Positions 1 through 8,054 are shown, numbered from the stretch's first letter. The stretch is DNA of 22,839 bases from Metaruminococcus_A sp964607135 (GCA_964607135.1 CAZSIV010000037.1:1-22839); one strand, 5' to 3'. Notes: generated by a model not told the origin, from the letters alone. A program made the numbers and translations.

Positions 1-17
1 TCGGTTAACCTTTTTTG

Positions 18-40
18 AACCACGCGACTATCGCGTGGTT
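18..40. terminator. Hairpin, possible terminator of a gene left of the window
   Basis: A 10-bp perfect stem (18-27 and 31-40) has a 3-nt loop. On the plus strand it ends in a short TTTT run, so it could end a gene outside the left edge. The T tract is short and there is no neighbouring gene to confirm this. Confidence 0.4.
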
Positions 41-56
41 TTCAGAATACAAAAAT

Positions 57-82
57 ACAAAACCCCCATACGGGGGTTTTGT
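57..82 (-). terminator. Rho-independent terminator downstream of the MerR gene
   Basis: An 11-bp perfect inverted repeat (57-67 and 72-82) encloses the 4-nt loop ATAC. Read on the minus strand, the GC-rich stem is followed by a T-rich tract (ATTTTTG). It lies about 50 nt past the MerR stop codon, so it should end that transcript. The plus-strand side also carries a T run, so it may act both ways. Confidence 0.75.
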
Positions 83-131
83 GTTTTGTCGACGTGCAGC
101 AATTACAGTAAGCCGCCACCTCCACTTTCAA

Positions 132-860
132 TTACTTTTTACAGGATGCTTGGATTGCACGGCAGGTAAATTCCGCCGTACCTTCCCCGCCTGCCTTGTC
201 GATGTTGGCTGTGAACTCTCCGCCTCCGGCGTACATCAAGCCGAGCTCGCATAGCGTCTCGTTTGAGCAGGTATAGAAATTCTCGGTGATAAAATCCTGC
301 AATCTTTTAACCTGTGCCTGCACGTCCTCCGAATCAGGCGGCAATTCGCGCATTGCGCCGAATTCGGTGAATAAAGCCATCATCCGCAGATTCAGCTCCC
401 GCGTTTCTTCCGCTGTCCGCCCCTTTGATTTTGTTTCATACTCGCGGTATTCCGCCGTCTGTCCATAGGATGCCTTCGCTTTGGCGGCGTACTCGTCGAT
501 TTTGCTCGTATCAAACGCTGTAAAATCCATTTTATTGACTCCAATCGCTTTCATTCCACGGGCGAGGTCGATCAGGTTTTCCAGATGCTCTTTTTTGAGA
601 GTCAGTAAAGTGATCTGCTGTTCCAGAGCCTTGCCGCGGTCAAAGCTCGGACTTTCCAGGATCGCCTTGATCTCCTTCAGGGGGAACTCCAGCTCCCGGA
701 ACAGTAAAATCTGCTGCAATCGCTCCAGCGCAGGCTCGTCGTACAGCCGGTAGCCCGCCTCTGTAACCACCGCCGGTTTCAGCAGCCCGATCGCGTCATA
801 ATGGTGCAGTGCGCGCACGCTGACACCTGTTAATCTGCTTACTTCTTTTACGGTTCTCAC
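132..860 (-). CDS. MerR-family transcriptional regulator with TipAS-type ligand-binding domain
   Basis: This predicted one-component regulator has 242 aa. The N-terminal winged helix-turn-helix (about residues 1-70, beginning VRTVKEVSRLTGVSVRALHH) has the MerR signature YDAIGLLKP. A coiled-coil dimerisation helix follows. The C-terminal part (about 110-240) resembles the TipAS drug-sensing domain of Streptomyces TipA and Bacillus Mta relatives, and the total length is close to TipAL. I chose the GTG start at 860 because a GGAAGGGGG Shine-Dalgarno precedes it; upstream in-frame codons lie inside the promoter. The gene has its own MerR-type promoter, so it is probably autoregulated. No efflux pump or resistance gene lies beside it, so its target beyond itself is unknown. 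The ligand is unknown; TipAS proteins bind diverse hydrophobic compounds and peptides. Confidence 0.88.
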   Translation of the reverse strand: MRTVKEVSRLTGVSVRALHHYDAIGLLKPAVVTEAGYRLYDEPALERLQQILLFRELEFPLKEIKAILESPSFDRGKALEQQITLLTLKKEHLENLIDLARGMKAIGVNKMDFTAFDTSKIDEYAAKAKASYGQTAEYREYETKSKGRTAEETRELNLRMMALFTEFGAMRELPPDSEDVQAQVKRLQDFITENFYTCSNETLCELGLMYAGGGEFTANIDKAGGEGTAEFTCRAIQASCKK

Positions 861-886
861 ACTGCTTCCCCCTTCCGTGTAAGCAC

Positions 887-917
887 AGTATAAACCATAA
901 CGCTGCGTCAGAGTCAA
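887..917 (-). promoter_or_regulatory. MerR-type promoter/operator with 19-bp spacer
   Basis: On the minus strand TTGACT (912-917) and TATACT (887-892) are separated by exactly 19 bp. This over-long spacer is the hallmark of promoters activated by MerR proteins, which twist the DNA. The spacer holds an imperfect dyad at 894-914 (10-nt arms around a central base, 7 of 10 positions paired, with the inner ACGC/GCGT perfect). It sits directly upstream of the MerR gene. Confidence 0.85.
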
Positions 918-974
918 TAGGGGCGAAAAATTTTTTGAAAATGAATCTTCCCCCGTCAAAACAGGAGCGAACTT

Positions 975-2965
975 CTAGGATAAATTCAGCCGGTTAAAAT
1001 CTGTTTGCGGGGCGCGGCAGGTTCCGTTTTCACAGAGATACCATACGGTATTTTCAGCCGCTGGATAAGATGCGGTAAACGGTGCGATTTCCGCCAGCTC
1101 CCGCTCGTTTTCAGCCGATTTAAAAAGGATGCTCAAATCCTGTGCCGGATGCTCCCGAAGATAGCTGAGGAGTTCTTTTGGAATCCCGCTGCCCGTACCG
1201 ATCAGTTCTTTGTGCGGATCGAGCGACTTTGCCATAGCCATTAAAGCAAAGCAATGCGCCGCCGGATATTCCGCTGCCTGGCCCGCCATAAAGCGATGCT
1301 GCCGGTCGGCCGCTTGCCGAAACGACGTATCTCCCGTCAGAGAGGCGAGCTTCTCCAGCGCCAGTTCTGCGGCGGCATTGCCGGATGGAATCGCTCCGTC
1401 GTAAGTTTCTTTCGGGCGGGAAATCAGCGCTTCGGCATCGTGGGCGGTCAGATAATAGCCGCCGTCTTCTTTGTCTTCAAATAAATCCATCATCTGTTTT
1501 GCCCGGAACACCGCTTCTTTCAAATAGCCGGCCTCAAACGAAGCGCGATACAGCTCGAGCAGGGCGAGCGTGTACACTGCATAATCGTCGAGCTGGCCGG
1601 CATGTGCGGCCTCCCCGCCACAATAGCGGAGGAAAAGCCGATTCTCGTCAGAGGCCATCCTTGCAGAGATGAACTTCTGCGCTTTGACTGCGGCATCCGT
1701 ATAACGAAAATCGTTCAAAACCAGGCCAGCCCTTGCCAGCGCGATTATCGCCCACCCGTTCCAGGACAGCAAAATTTTGTTGTCGAGATGGAGCCGCACC
1801 CTCGCTTTTCTAAATTCGTAAAGGCGCTTTAGCCGGGGATCGTCCGAATTCCACCCTGCGTCGGTTTGGCCGATGCGGTTGGGGATACTCTTTCCCTCAA
1901 AATTTCCCCGCTCCGTCACATTATATAGACGACAGAATTCCGTGCCGTCCTCTTTCCCAAGCACTTGAGTCACTTCGCTGGGCGTAAACAGATAATATTT
2001 CCCTTCGACGCCGTCGCTGTCAGCATCCTGTCCGCAGTAAAACCCTCCTTCGGGATCGATCAGCTCCTCCAGAATATAATCAGCCGTCCGTTTTGCAATA
2101 TCGGCATAGAAAGGATTCTCCGTGAGCTGAAACGCCTCCAGGTATGCTAAAATCAGCAGCGCGTTGTCATACAGCATCTTTTCAAAATGTGGAACCAGCC
2201 ATCGTTCGTCAGTGGAATAGCGGGAAAAACCGCCGCCGATCTGGTCGAATATCCCGCCGTTGGCCATATTTTTCAGGGTGACCTCCGCCATTTGCAGGGC
2301 TTCCGGAATCTTCTCCATTTGATACATCCGCATCAGAAAGAGCAGATTATGGGGCGCCGGGAATTTAGGCGCCCCGCCAAACCCGCCCCAGACAGGGTCA
2401 AAGGTTTGGGAGAGCAACCGGTATGCCTGCCTCAAAAGCGCCCGGTCCGCTTCGCCCGGGGCTGCCGAGCGGCGCTGTTTCATCACCGCCGTAATTTTTT
2501 CACCGGACTCCAACAACTTCTCCCGTTCCTGTTTCCAGAGGATGGTGACTTGACGGAGTAGATCCATAAGTCCCTGCTGCCCATACCGGTTTTCCTCCGA
2601 AAGTAGGTTCCCGCAAAAAACGGCTTTTGTTCCGGCGTCATAAAGATGGTCAGCGGCCAACCGCCCGAACCGGTCAGCGCCTGGCAGACCGCCATATAGA
2701 CCGTGTCGATGTCAGGGCGCTCTTCGCGATCCACTTTAATGCAGACGTAGTCGTCGAGCAGCCTGGCAACCTCGGGATCTTCAAAGGATTCGTGCGCCAT
2801 GACATGGCACCAGTGGCAGGTGGAATACCCGATGCTCAGAAAAATCGGCTTATCCTCCGATTTTGCCTTTTCAAACGCATCCTCACCCCACGAATACCAG
2901 TTGACAGGGTTGTCCTTATGCTGCAAAAGGTAGGGGGATTTTTCATTTTTAAGCATATTTGGCAT
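975..2965 (-). pseudogene. DUF255/YyaL-type thioredoxin-like protein, interrupted by a frameshift
   Basis: Two overlapping frames together encode one protein of about 663 aa, the usual length for the YyaL/SPATA20 family. The N-terminal part (from ATG 2965, preceded by AAAGGCGG) holds the thioredoxin-like DUF255 domain, including NPVNWYSWGEDAF, a CHWC redox motif at residues 50-53 and GGWPLTIFMTP. The reading then jumps frame near 2599, right after FFAGTYF. The second frame continues with EENRYGQQGLMDLL and the long six-hairpin glycosidase-like region (GGFGGAPKFPAPHN, HFEKMLYDNALL, SWNGWAI) to the TAG at 975. Restoring one C in the run at 2597-2599 would read FPEENRYG, as in relatives. Family function is not established; a redox or sugar-related role is only suggested by fold. 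This is either a recent pseudogene or a sequencing/assembly error. Confidence 0.85.
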
Positions 2966-3100
2966 GAAAATACCGCCTTTCTCTATACGAGGTAGTATAA
3001 CCGAAAGAGAAAATACTATTTATATTGAGATATATGGATGATACGAGCTGAAACGACAAGAATCAAATTTAAATTCAACGGAGAGAAAATTTCTTTTTAA

Positions 3101-3129
3101 TTGACAGCATAAGCTTTTTCGGGTAAAAT
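3101..3129 (+). promoter_or_regulatory. Promoter of the metal permease-fur operon
   Basis: TTGACA (3101-3106, a perfect -35) and TAAAAT (3124-3129) are separated by 17 bp, a near-consensus sigma-A promoter. It lies about 35 nt ahead of the permease start and directly abuts a palindromic candidate operator. Confidence 0.85.
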
Positions 3130-3131
3130 AA

Positions 3132-3148
3132 ATGCAAATCATTTGCGT
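3132..3148 (+). promoter_or_regulatory. Palindromic candidate Fur-family operator
   Basis: ATGCAAAT-C-ATTTGCGT is an 8-1-8 inverted repeat with one mismatch (inner 6-1-6 perfect). It lies just after the -10 box, over the expected transcription start. The n-1-n layout and AT-rich centre resemble Fur/Zur/PerR-type boxes. A Fur-family gene is the second gene of this operon, so feedback repression by that protein is the natural inference. Confidence 0.65.
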
Positions 3149-3163
3149 TTGAGGTGTCATCGG

Positions 3164-4018
3164 ATGTGGGAATTATTTCTTGATGCTTTTCTGGATGCAT
3201 TTTTAGATTCGCTGAAAATGCTTCCTTTTCTTTTTATCGCCTACCTGATCTTAGAGTATATCGAACACCGTTCTTCCGTTAAGCTGGCGCGGACGCTCGG
3301 CTCGAACAAGCTGGGAGCGGTTGGGGGCGCCGTACTGGGCTGCGTTCCCCAATGCGGCTTTTCAGTGACAGCTGCGAACCTCTATGCGGGCAAGGTGATT
3401 TCGATGGGAACATTGGCAGCCGTCTTTCTCTCCACGTCGGACGAAGCGCTTCCGCTGATGCTGGCCCACCCCGAGGCTTATCCGATGATGTTCGCCCTGC
3501 TGGGGATCAAGGTTGGAATCGCCATAACCGCCGGCCTTGCGATCGACCTGATCGCCCGCAGAGTTCGCAAAAACGGCTCTGAAAAAAGTGAGGAAGAAGC
3601 CATTCACGAAATGTGCAAAACCTGTCATTGCGAACACGGCATCTGGGGTTCGGCATTTCGCCATACGTTGAATATCTTCTTATTTATCTTTATTGTGCTT
3701 TTGATTTTAAATCTATGCGTCCAGCTGATCGGAGAAGAGACGCTCGCCTCCATCCTCCTGACAGGAAATATATTTCAGCCGCTGGTAGCCGGGCTGATCG
3801 GTTTTATTCCAAACTGCGCCGCCTCGGTTCTGCTGACCGAACTATATCTTGCGGGGAGCATCAGCTTCGGTTCAGCCGTCGCGGGTCTTTGTACCAGCGC
3901 AGGGGTCGGGATCGCGGTATTATACCGGGTCAACCGGAATGTCAAAGAGAACCTTTTGATTACCCTGCTGCTTTACGTTGTAGGGGTTGTTTCCGGCATG
4001 GTAATCCAGCTTTTTTAG
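3164..4018 (+). CDS. Putative metal permease, DUF2899/ArsP_2 family (putative manganese or arsenic transporter)
   Basis: This 284-aa multi-pass membrane protein has about eight to ten hydrophobic segments, matching what I recall of the family annotated as putative manganese transporter or arsenic efflux protein. Two halves share a repeated motif, GCVPQCGFSV (59-68) and GFIPNCAASV (213-222), each followed by LY-AG-IS-G; this suggests an internal duplication. The central hydrophilic loop has a metal-ligand-like cluster, CKTCHCEH, at 151-158. I chose the ATG at 3164 because GAGGTG (3151-3156) precedes it at normal spacing; an upstream TTG at 3143 lies inside the operator. It is followed 13 nt later by a Fur-family gene. 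The substrate and direction cannot be decided from sequence. A Fur-type repressor would fit metal-dependent control. Confidence 0.8.
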   Translation: MWELFLDAFLDAFLDSLKMLPFLFIAYLILEYIEHRSSVKLARTLGSNKLGAVGGAVLGCVPQCGFSVTAANLYAGKVISMGTLAAVFLSTSDEALPLMLAHPEAYPMMFALLGIKVGIAITAGLAIDLIARRVRKNGSEKSEEEAIHEMCKTCHCEHGIWGSAFRHTLNIFLFIFIVLLILNLCVQLIGEETLASILLTGNIFQPLVAGLIGFIPNCAASVLLTELYLAGSISFGSAVAGLCTSAGVGIAVLYRVNRNVKENLLITLLLYVVGVVSGMVIQLF

Positions 4019-4031
4019 GCGGTGATACGAT

Positions 4032-4457
4032 ATGGAACGAAAGTTACTGAAAGAAGCGGGGCTCAAAGCGACGCCCCGCCGGTGTGCGATGCTGCGGATT
4101 TTAGCCGACAGCGGAGAGGGGCTCGCGGCGGAAGAAATTTATGAAAAGCTGCCGAAGGAGCAGCGCTGTGATCTTTCCACCGTTTATCGGGCTTTAAACT
4201 CAATGTCCGAACGCCATCTGCTCCATAAAAGTCCTCATCAGGACGGCCGGATTTACTATCAGTTCAATCGGGAACACCACAGTCATCGGCTGATCTGTGA
4301 GCGATGCCACGAAAGCATCCTGATCGATTCCTGTCCCCTGGAGCAGCTGGAACGCGATCTCAGAGCGAATACCGGCTACCAGATCACCGGGCATCGTTTT
4401 GAAATCAGCGGCGTCTGTCCGCAATGCGCTCAAAAAGAAAAACTTAAAAAGCGGTAG
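4032..4457 (+). CDS. Fur-family metalloregulator (Fur/Zur/PerR type)
   Basis: This is a 141-aa protein of typical Fur length. The N-terminal winged helix includes LKATPRRCAMLRIL and the recognition region CDLSTVYRALNSM (46-58). The C-terminal dimerisation and metal-binding half has HHSH (82-85), a CERC pair (C89, C92), H121 and CPQC (C129, C132). The two CxxC pairs normally bind a structural zinc, and the histidines belong to the sensing site. The ATG at 4032 has a GGCGGTG ribosome site 13 nt after the permease stop, so the two genes are co-transcribed. The palindrome at 3132-3148 is its likely operator. The sensed metal is undetermined; I would not choose between Zur, Fur and PerR from residues alone. 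Confidence 0.9.
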   Translation: MERKLLKEAGLKATPRRCAMLRILADSGEGLAAEEIYEKLPKEQRCDLSTVYRALNSMSERHLLHKSPHQDGRIYYQFNREHHSHRLICERCHESILIDSCPLEQLERDLRANTGYQITGHRFEISGVCPQCAQKEKLKKR

Positions 4458-4529
4458 AACAAAGAAAAAACGAAGCCGAGAAATTATCCGGATGAAATGG
4501 TCCGATTTTTCACGGAACCGTAGAAAGAT

Positions 4530-4572
4530 AAAAACGCCATGCATCGGACCGTCCGTTTGCATGGCGTTTTTT
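4530..4572 (+). terminator. Strong terminator after fur, usable from both strands
   Basis: A 14-bp stem (4530-4543 and 4558-4571) is followed by a T6 run on the plus strand. Its complement gives an equally good stem with a T5 run for minus-strand transcripts arriving from the TSCPD gene. The loop contains a further CGG/CCG pairing. Confidence 0.88.
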
Positions 4573-4761
4573 GATTATTCATTGGATTGAATGAGAAAGA
4601 GGCTTCAGCGTTTCAAAAAGCGCGCCGGACAGCCTGGTCTGCGGGGCCTCTTTGACCTTCCCTTGTCCGCTCTTTTGCCGATCGGGAAAATCGCCGACTC
4701 TACTCTGCGGCCCGCTTTCCAAAGCTATACGAACAAAACCCTGCCTAGACGGGACGACTCC
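4573..4761. other. Intergenic region, no recognised feature
   Basis: This stretch lies between the convergent fur terminator and the TSCPD gene. I see no convincing ORF, promoter or RNA in it; it is probably the 3' untranslated region of the minus-strand operon. Confidence 0.5.
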
Positions 4762-5004
4762 CTACGCCTTTTTCAGCGCCTCTGCCAGCTGAGCGGGACA
4801 GGACGTATCTTTAAACCCGCACTTGATGCCGGAGAGCTTTTCGATTAACTCATCCACCGACTTGCCCACCGCAAGAGCGGCAACTCCCTGGGTATTTCCG
4901 CTGCATCCCCCTGTGAATTTCACCGAAGTGACAATTCTGTTTTCGTCCACATCCACGGTAATTTTTTTAGAACAGACGCCGTGCGGCGTGTATTCGATCG
5001 TCAT
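4762..5004 (-). CDS. TSCPD-domain protein (TIGR03905-like), function unknown
   Basis: This is a small 80-aa protein beginning MTIEYTPHGVCSKKI. The core VKFTGGCSGNTQGVAAL and the C-terminal CGFKDTSCPAQLAEAL with TSCP match the TSCPD domain of uncharacterised proteins and of the B12-dependent ribonucleotide reductase tail. Conserved cysteines (in GVCSKK, GGCSGN, IKCGFK and TSCPAQ) suggest metal or Fe-S binding or redox function, but this is inference. The ATG at 5004 is preceded by GGGGGAAG at good spacing; an in-frame ATG 18 nt upstream overlaps the malic enzyme stop and lacks a site. It starts 14 nt after the malic enzyme gene and is probably translationally coupled to it. Confidence 0.85.
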   Translation of the reverse strand: MTIEYTPHGVCSKKITVDVDENRIVTSVKFTGGCSGNTQGVAALAVGKSVDELIEKLSGIKCGFKDTSCPAQLAEALKKA

Positions 5005-5018
5005 AAGGCTTCCCCCAA

Positions 5019-6185
5019 TCATTGCTGCTTCGACTGAACGCCGATGTCATAAACGGCCTTTGCCACCCTTTCAACCACCTTTTTATTGAAAACGTCGGGT
5101 AGAATATAATCCGTTCTCAGCTCCTCTTCCGGGATAATAGAGGCAATCCCATAAGCGGCGGCGAGCTTCATTTCATCCGTGATATCACTGACGCGCGCCT
5201 GCAAAGCGCCCTTGAAAATCCCCGGAAACGCGAGCACGTTATTAATCTGGTTCGGGTAGTCGCTCCGCCCGGTTCCAACGATAAATGCGCCGCCCCTGCG
5301 CGCGTCTTCCGGAAGAATTTCCGGCGCGGGGTTCGCCATTGCAAAAACGATCGGCTTTTCCGCCATCGAGGCGATCATCTCGGCTGTGACAAGGTTCGGG
5401 CGCGAGACCCCGAGAAAGACGTCGGCTCCCACCAGTGCGTCGGCCAGCGTTCCCCTTTTGCCGGAGCGGTTGGTCACACGGGCCAGCCGCTTCTGCGCAT
5501 CGTTTAAGCCGGGCGCACCCTCGTGAATGATCCCGTTGACATCGCAGAGGATCAAATCTTTCAAGCCCACCATCAGCATGAGCTTTGCGATCGCAATCCC
5601 AGCCGCTCCGGCGCCGTTGATCACCATCGTTATTTCGTCAAGTTTTTTTCCCGCGAGCTTCGCCGAGTTAATCAGGGCGGCAAGCGCTACAATCGCCGTC
5701 CCGTGCTGATCGTCGTGAAAAACAGGGATATCCAGAATCTCTTTCAGCTTCGACTCGATTTCAAAGCAGCGCGGCGCGGCGATATCCTCCAGATTGATCC
5801 CGCCGAAAGACGGTGCAATCAGGCTGATGGTGCGGACAATTTCGTCCACGTCCTTCGAAGCGACGCAGAGCGGAAATGCATCGACGTCGGCAAATTCCTT
5901 AAAGAGCGCGCACTTCCCCTCCATAACCGGCATGGCGGCCGCCGGGCCGATATCCCCCAGCCCGAGAACGGCGGTGCCGTCGGTAATCACGGCAACCAGA
6001 TTCCCCTTCCGGGTCAGCTCATACGACCGTTCCGGATTTTTCTGAATTTCAAGGCAGGGCTGCGCAACGCCGGGCGTATAAGCCACAGACAAGTCCTCAC
6101 GGTTATTGATCGGCGCGCGGGAAGAAACCTCGATCTTCCCCCTCCACTTTTCATGGGCCAAAACAGCCCGTTCTTTCACGTCCAT
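5019..6185 (-). CDS. NAD(P)-dependent malic enzyme (malate dehydrogenase, decarboxylating)
   Basis: This 388-aa enzyme converts malate and NAD(P)+ to pyruvate, CO2 and NAD(P)H in the cytoplasm. It has the short bacterial malic enzyme layout: N-terminal catalytic domain with LSVAYTPGVAQPCLEI, VITDGTAVLGLGDIG, the metal-binding region with ADVDAFPLCV and DDQHGTAIV, then a Rossmann domain with INGAGAAGIAIAKLM (about 188-202). The C-terminal section has IVFAMANPAPEILPEDA and the catalytic-loop sequence NQINNVLAFPGIFKGAL. It lacks the phosphotransacetylase-like tail of the long forms. Its ATG directly abuts the TAA of the upstream PHP gene (no gap), with AAGAGAGG inside that gene as ribosome site, so translation is coupled. 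Cofactor preference (NAD versus NADP) cannot be settled here. Confidence 0.95.
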   Translation of the reverse strand: MDVKERAVLAHEKWRGKIEVSSRAPINNREDLSVAYTPGVAQPCLEIQKNPERSYELTRKGNLVAVITDGTAVLGLGDIGPAAAMPVMEGKCALFKEFADVDAFPLCVASKDVDEIVRTISLIAPSFGGINLEDIAAPRCFEIESKLKEILDIPVFHDDQHGTAIVALAALINSAKLAGKKLDEITMVINGAGAAGIAIAKLMLMVGLKDLILCDVNGIIHEGAPGLNDAQKRLARVTNRSGKRGTLADALVGADVFLGVSRPNLVTAEMIASMAEKPIVFAMANPAPEILPEDARRGGAFIVGTGRSDYPNQINNVLAFPGIFKGALQARVSDITDEMKLAAAYGIASIIPEEELRTDYILPDVFNKKVVERVAKAVYDIGVQSKQQ

Positions 6186-7040
6186 TTATTTTGTCCTCTC
6201 TTTATATTGATTCGACTTGGTAAACAACTGGTCCAGCGCTTCGCGCCCAACCGTTTCGCTCCCGATATAACTGCGATCCGTCGATGAGTACATCCCGTGA
6301 AAATCGGAGCCGCCGGTGATCAGCAGATCCTTTGCCTTCGCCAGCTCCAGGCAAACCGCTTGATCCTCCTGCGTGTTCCGCGGGTGGTAAATCTCCACCC
6401 CGTCCAGCAGGTTCTGTTCCGTCAGCTCTTTTAAAAGCTCCATCGAACCGTAAACGCTGGGGTGGGCCATCACCGCTATACCGCCCGCCTCATGGATTGC
6501 GGCGAGGACCTCGTACACGTCAGGGTAGCGGTAAGCGACGAAACAGCTTCCCGTTTTCCGGCTGAAAAGCTCACGGAAAAGGCCGCCGTAAATCGAAGTC
6601 GTATAACCTGCGTCAAACAGCGCGCGGATGATATGCTGCTTATAGATACAGTTGGAGCTGGCGGAATACTTTGTAATCGCTTCCGCCGTGATAGGATATT
6701 TTTTCATGACGAGCTTCGCCATCTCGTTCCCGGCCTTTTTGCGGGACTCATTGGCGCGGATACACAGACCTTCCAGTCGATCCGGCTTCAAAGGAAGATA
6801 GCAGAGAATGTGCACCTTGCGGTTGCGCAGCTCATCGTATGCGGAAAACTCTACGCCCGGAATCACATTGATCCCATACCGCTCCGCTAAAATTTTTGAT
6901 CTGGAAAAAGAAGCCATGGTGTCATGATCAGTCAGGGAAATAAAGTCCAGCCCGATCCTCTTGGCAAGGGAGATGACCTCTTCAATCCCTTCAGAGCCGT
7001 CCGACAATTTGGTGTGGCAATGCAGATCGCCTTTCACCAT
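6186..7040 (-). CDS. PHP-domain metal-dependent phosphoesterase
   Basis: This 284-aa protein shows the full set of PHP metal-binding motifs: GDLHCHTKLSDGS (4-16), SLTDHDT (35-41), GVEFSAYD (about 61-68), VMAHPSV and the C-terminal GGSDFHG. Relatives include the TrpH/YciV group, which act as 3',5'-nucleoside bisphosphate phosphatase or 5'-3' RNA/DNA exonuclease (RNase AM). A role in nucleotide or RNA end processing is therefore possible but unproven. The ATG at 7040 has AAAGGAGTG upstream. It lies 42 nt after the DUF624 gene and directly abuts malic enzyme, so it belongs to the four-gene operon. No metabolic link between PHP and malic enzyme is evident from sequence. Confidence 0.88.
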   Translation of the reverse strand: MVKGDLHCHTKLSDGSEGIEEVISLAKRIGLDFISLTDHDTMASFSRSKILAERYGINVIPGVEFSAYDELRNRKVHILCYLPLKPDRLEGLCIRANESRKKAGNEMAKLVMKKYPITAEAITKYSASSNCIYKQHIIRALFDAGYTTSIYGGLFRELFSRKTGSCFVAYRYPDVYEVLAAIHEAGGIAVMAHPSVYGSMELLKELTEQNLLDGVEIYHPRNTQEDQAVCLELAKAKDLLITGGSDFHGMYSSTDRSYIGSETVGREALDQLFTKSNQYKERTK

Positions 7041-7082
7041 TCACACACTCCTTTCGAACCAAACGGTTTCCCAATCTCTCAA

Positions 7083-8027
7083 TTAAGAAATCGTTTTCCC
7101 GCCTCCCTGCGTTTTTGGAACGGAGACAGTTTCCGCCTTGGGCTCTAGGGTTCCAAGGTCGGTAAAAATAGGCTCATCCTCCTCGTCTGTCGCTTCATAT
7201 CCAAACGGATTGTTTTTCCTCGCTTCGGGATGGGCTTCGTAATAAGGATCGATCAGCAGTCTCCTGATATGCGGAAAAGAGTTGAAAACGAGGATAAATC
7301 CAACCAGAGACGCGTAAAACAGCGGCGCTAAAAAAGCGACGGCCAAAACGAAAAACTCGATTGGAAGCAGCACAGCGGGAAGGGCAACCAGCAACAGCAC
7401 CCAGAAAGTGGTGACAAGATTGGTTTTGATCCCGGCCACGGCCAAAATCAGCGAATTTTTAATCAGCTGGGAAATTTTAAGATCAAGCGTGATCATCATC
7501 AGATAGACGTAATAATGCATCATGAGGAAGACCAGAGCAACGGCACAATAGGCCACAACCATGATGTACTGCATCACGCCTTCGTTAAACTGCTGCAACG
7601 AAAACTGGAGGCTGATTACCACCAGGAGGATGACAACAGCGTCCAGGCAGGAGAAACACAGCGACTGCTTCGCGTTCTTTTTGAGGTTGCTCCAGAAATC
7701 ATGCCAGATAAAAACCGGCTGCTCCAAAGACATTTGACGCATAAGATAAGTAAAGCCGCAGGTCGCCGGGCCAATCAACGCAAGGCCGAGCGCCATTCCG
7801 ATCAAATTCAGAGGGGCTACTCGAACAAACAGAAAGCCTAAGAGGGTCAAAGCCGCGGAGGGCAGCAAGAACAGGCAGTAAAGCAGGCTCGAACAGATCA
7901 TTTTGCCGAATTTTCGAAAATACAGCTCAAAAAACAAAAAGAAACGCTTCTTCTGCGGGCGCTCCTTATCGACTCCCGGGCCAGCCTTATCAACAGGGCT
8001 AAAAAGACCAAACGCCAATTTAAACAT
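7083..8027 (-). CDS. DUF624/YesL-family integral membrane protein
   Basis: This protein of up to 314 aa has five or six hydrophobic segments: CSSLLYCLFLLPSAALTLLG, NLIGMALGLALIG, a pair near residues 126-175, one near 195-220 and one near 222-248. A hydrophilic acidic C-terminal tail (about 260-314) follows. The pattern LFFELYFRKFGKMI plus the PATCGFTYLMRQM segment resembles YesL/DUF624 proteins, often found near carbohydrate uptake genes, with unknown function. The start is uncertain: GAGAGG touches the ATG at 8027 directly, which is too close. TTG at codon 4 (8018) would sit 9 nt from it. It is the first gene of the operon with PHP, malic enzyme and TSCPD. Confidence 0.75.
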   Translation of the reverse strand: MFKLAFGLFSPVDKAGPGVDKERPQKKRFFLFFELYFRKFGKMICSSLLYCLFLLPSAALTLLGFLFVRVAPLNLIGMALGLALIGPATCGFTYLMRQMSLEQPVFIWHDFWSNLKKNAKQSLCFSCLDAVVILLVVISLQFSLQQFNEGVMQYIMVVAYCAVALVFLMMHYYVYLMMITLDLKISQLIKNSLILAVAGIKTNLVTTFWVLLLVALPAVLLPIEFFVLAVAFLAPLFYASLVGFILVFNSFPHIRRLLIDPYYEAHPEARKNNPFGYEATDEEDEPIFTDLGTLEPKAETVSVPKTQGGGKTIS

Positions 8028-8054
8028 CCTCTCAAAAAAATTCCTAACAATTTT

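Noticed and set aside
5523..6287. 254-codon open frame opposite malic enzyme
   Set aside because: It is a shadow of the malic enzyme gene with low-complexity, Arg/His-rich translation.
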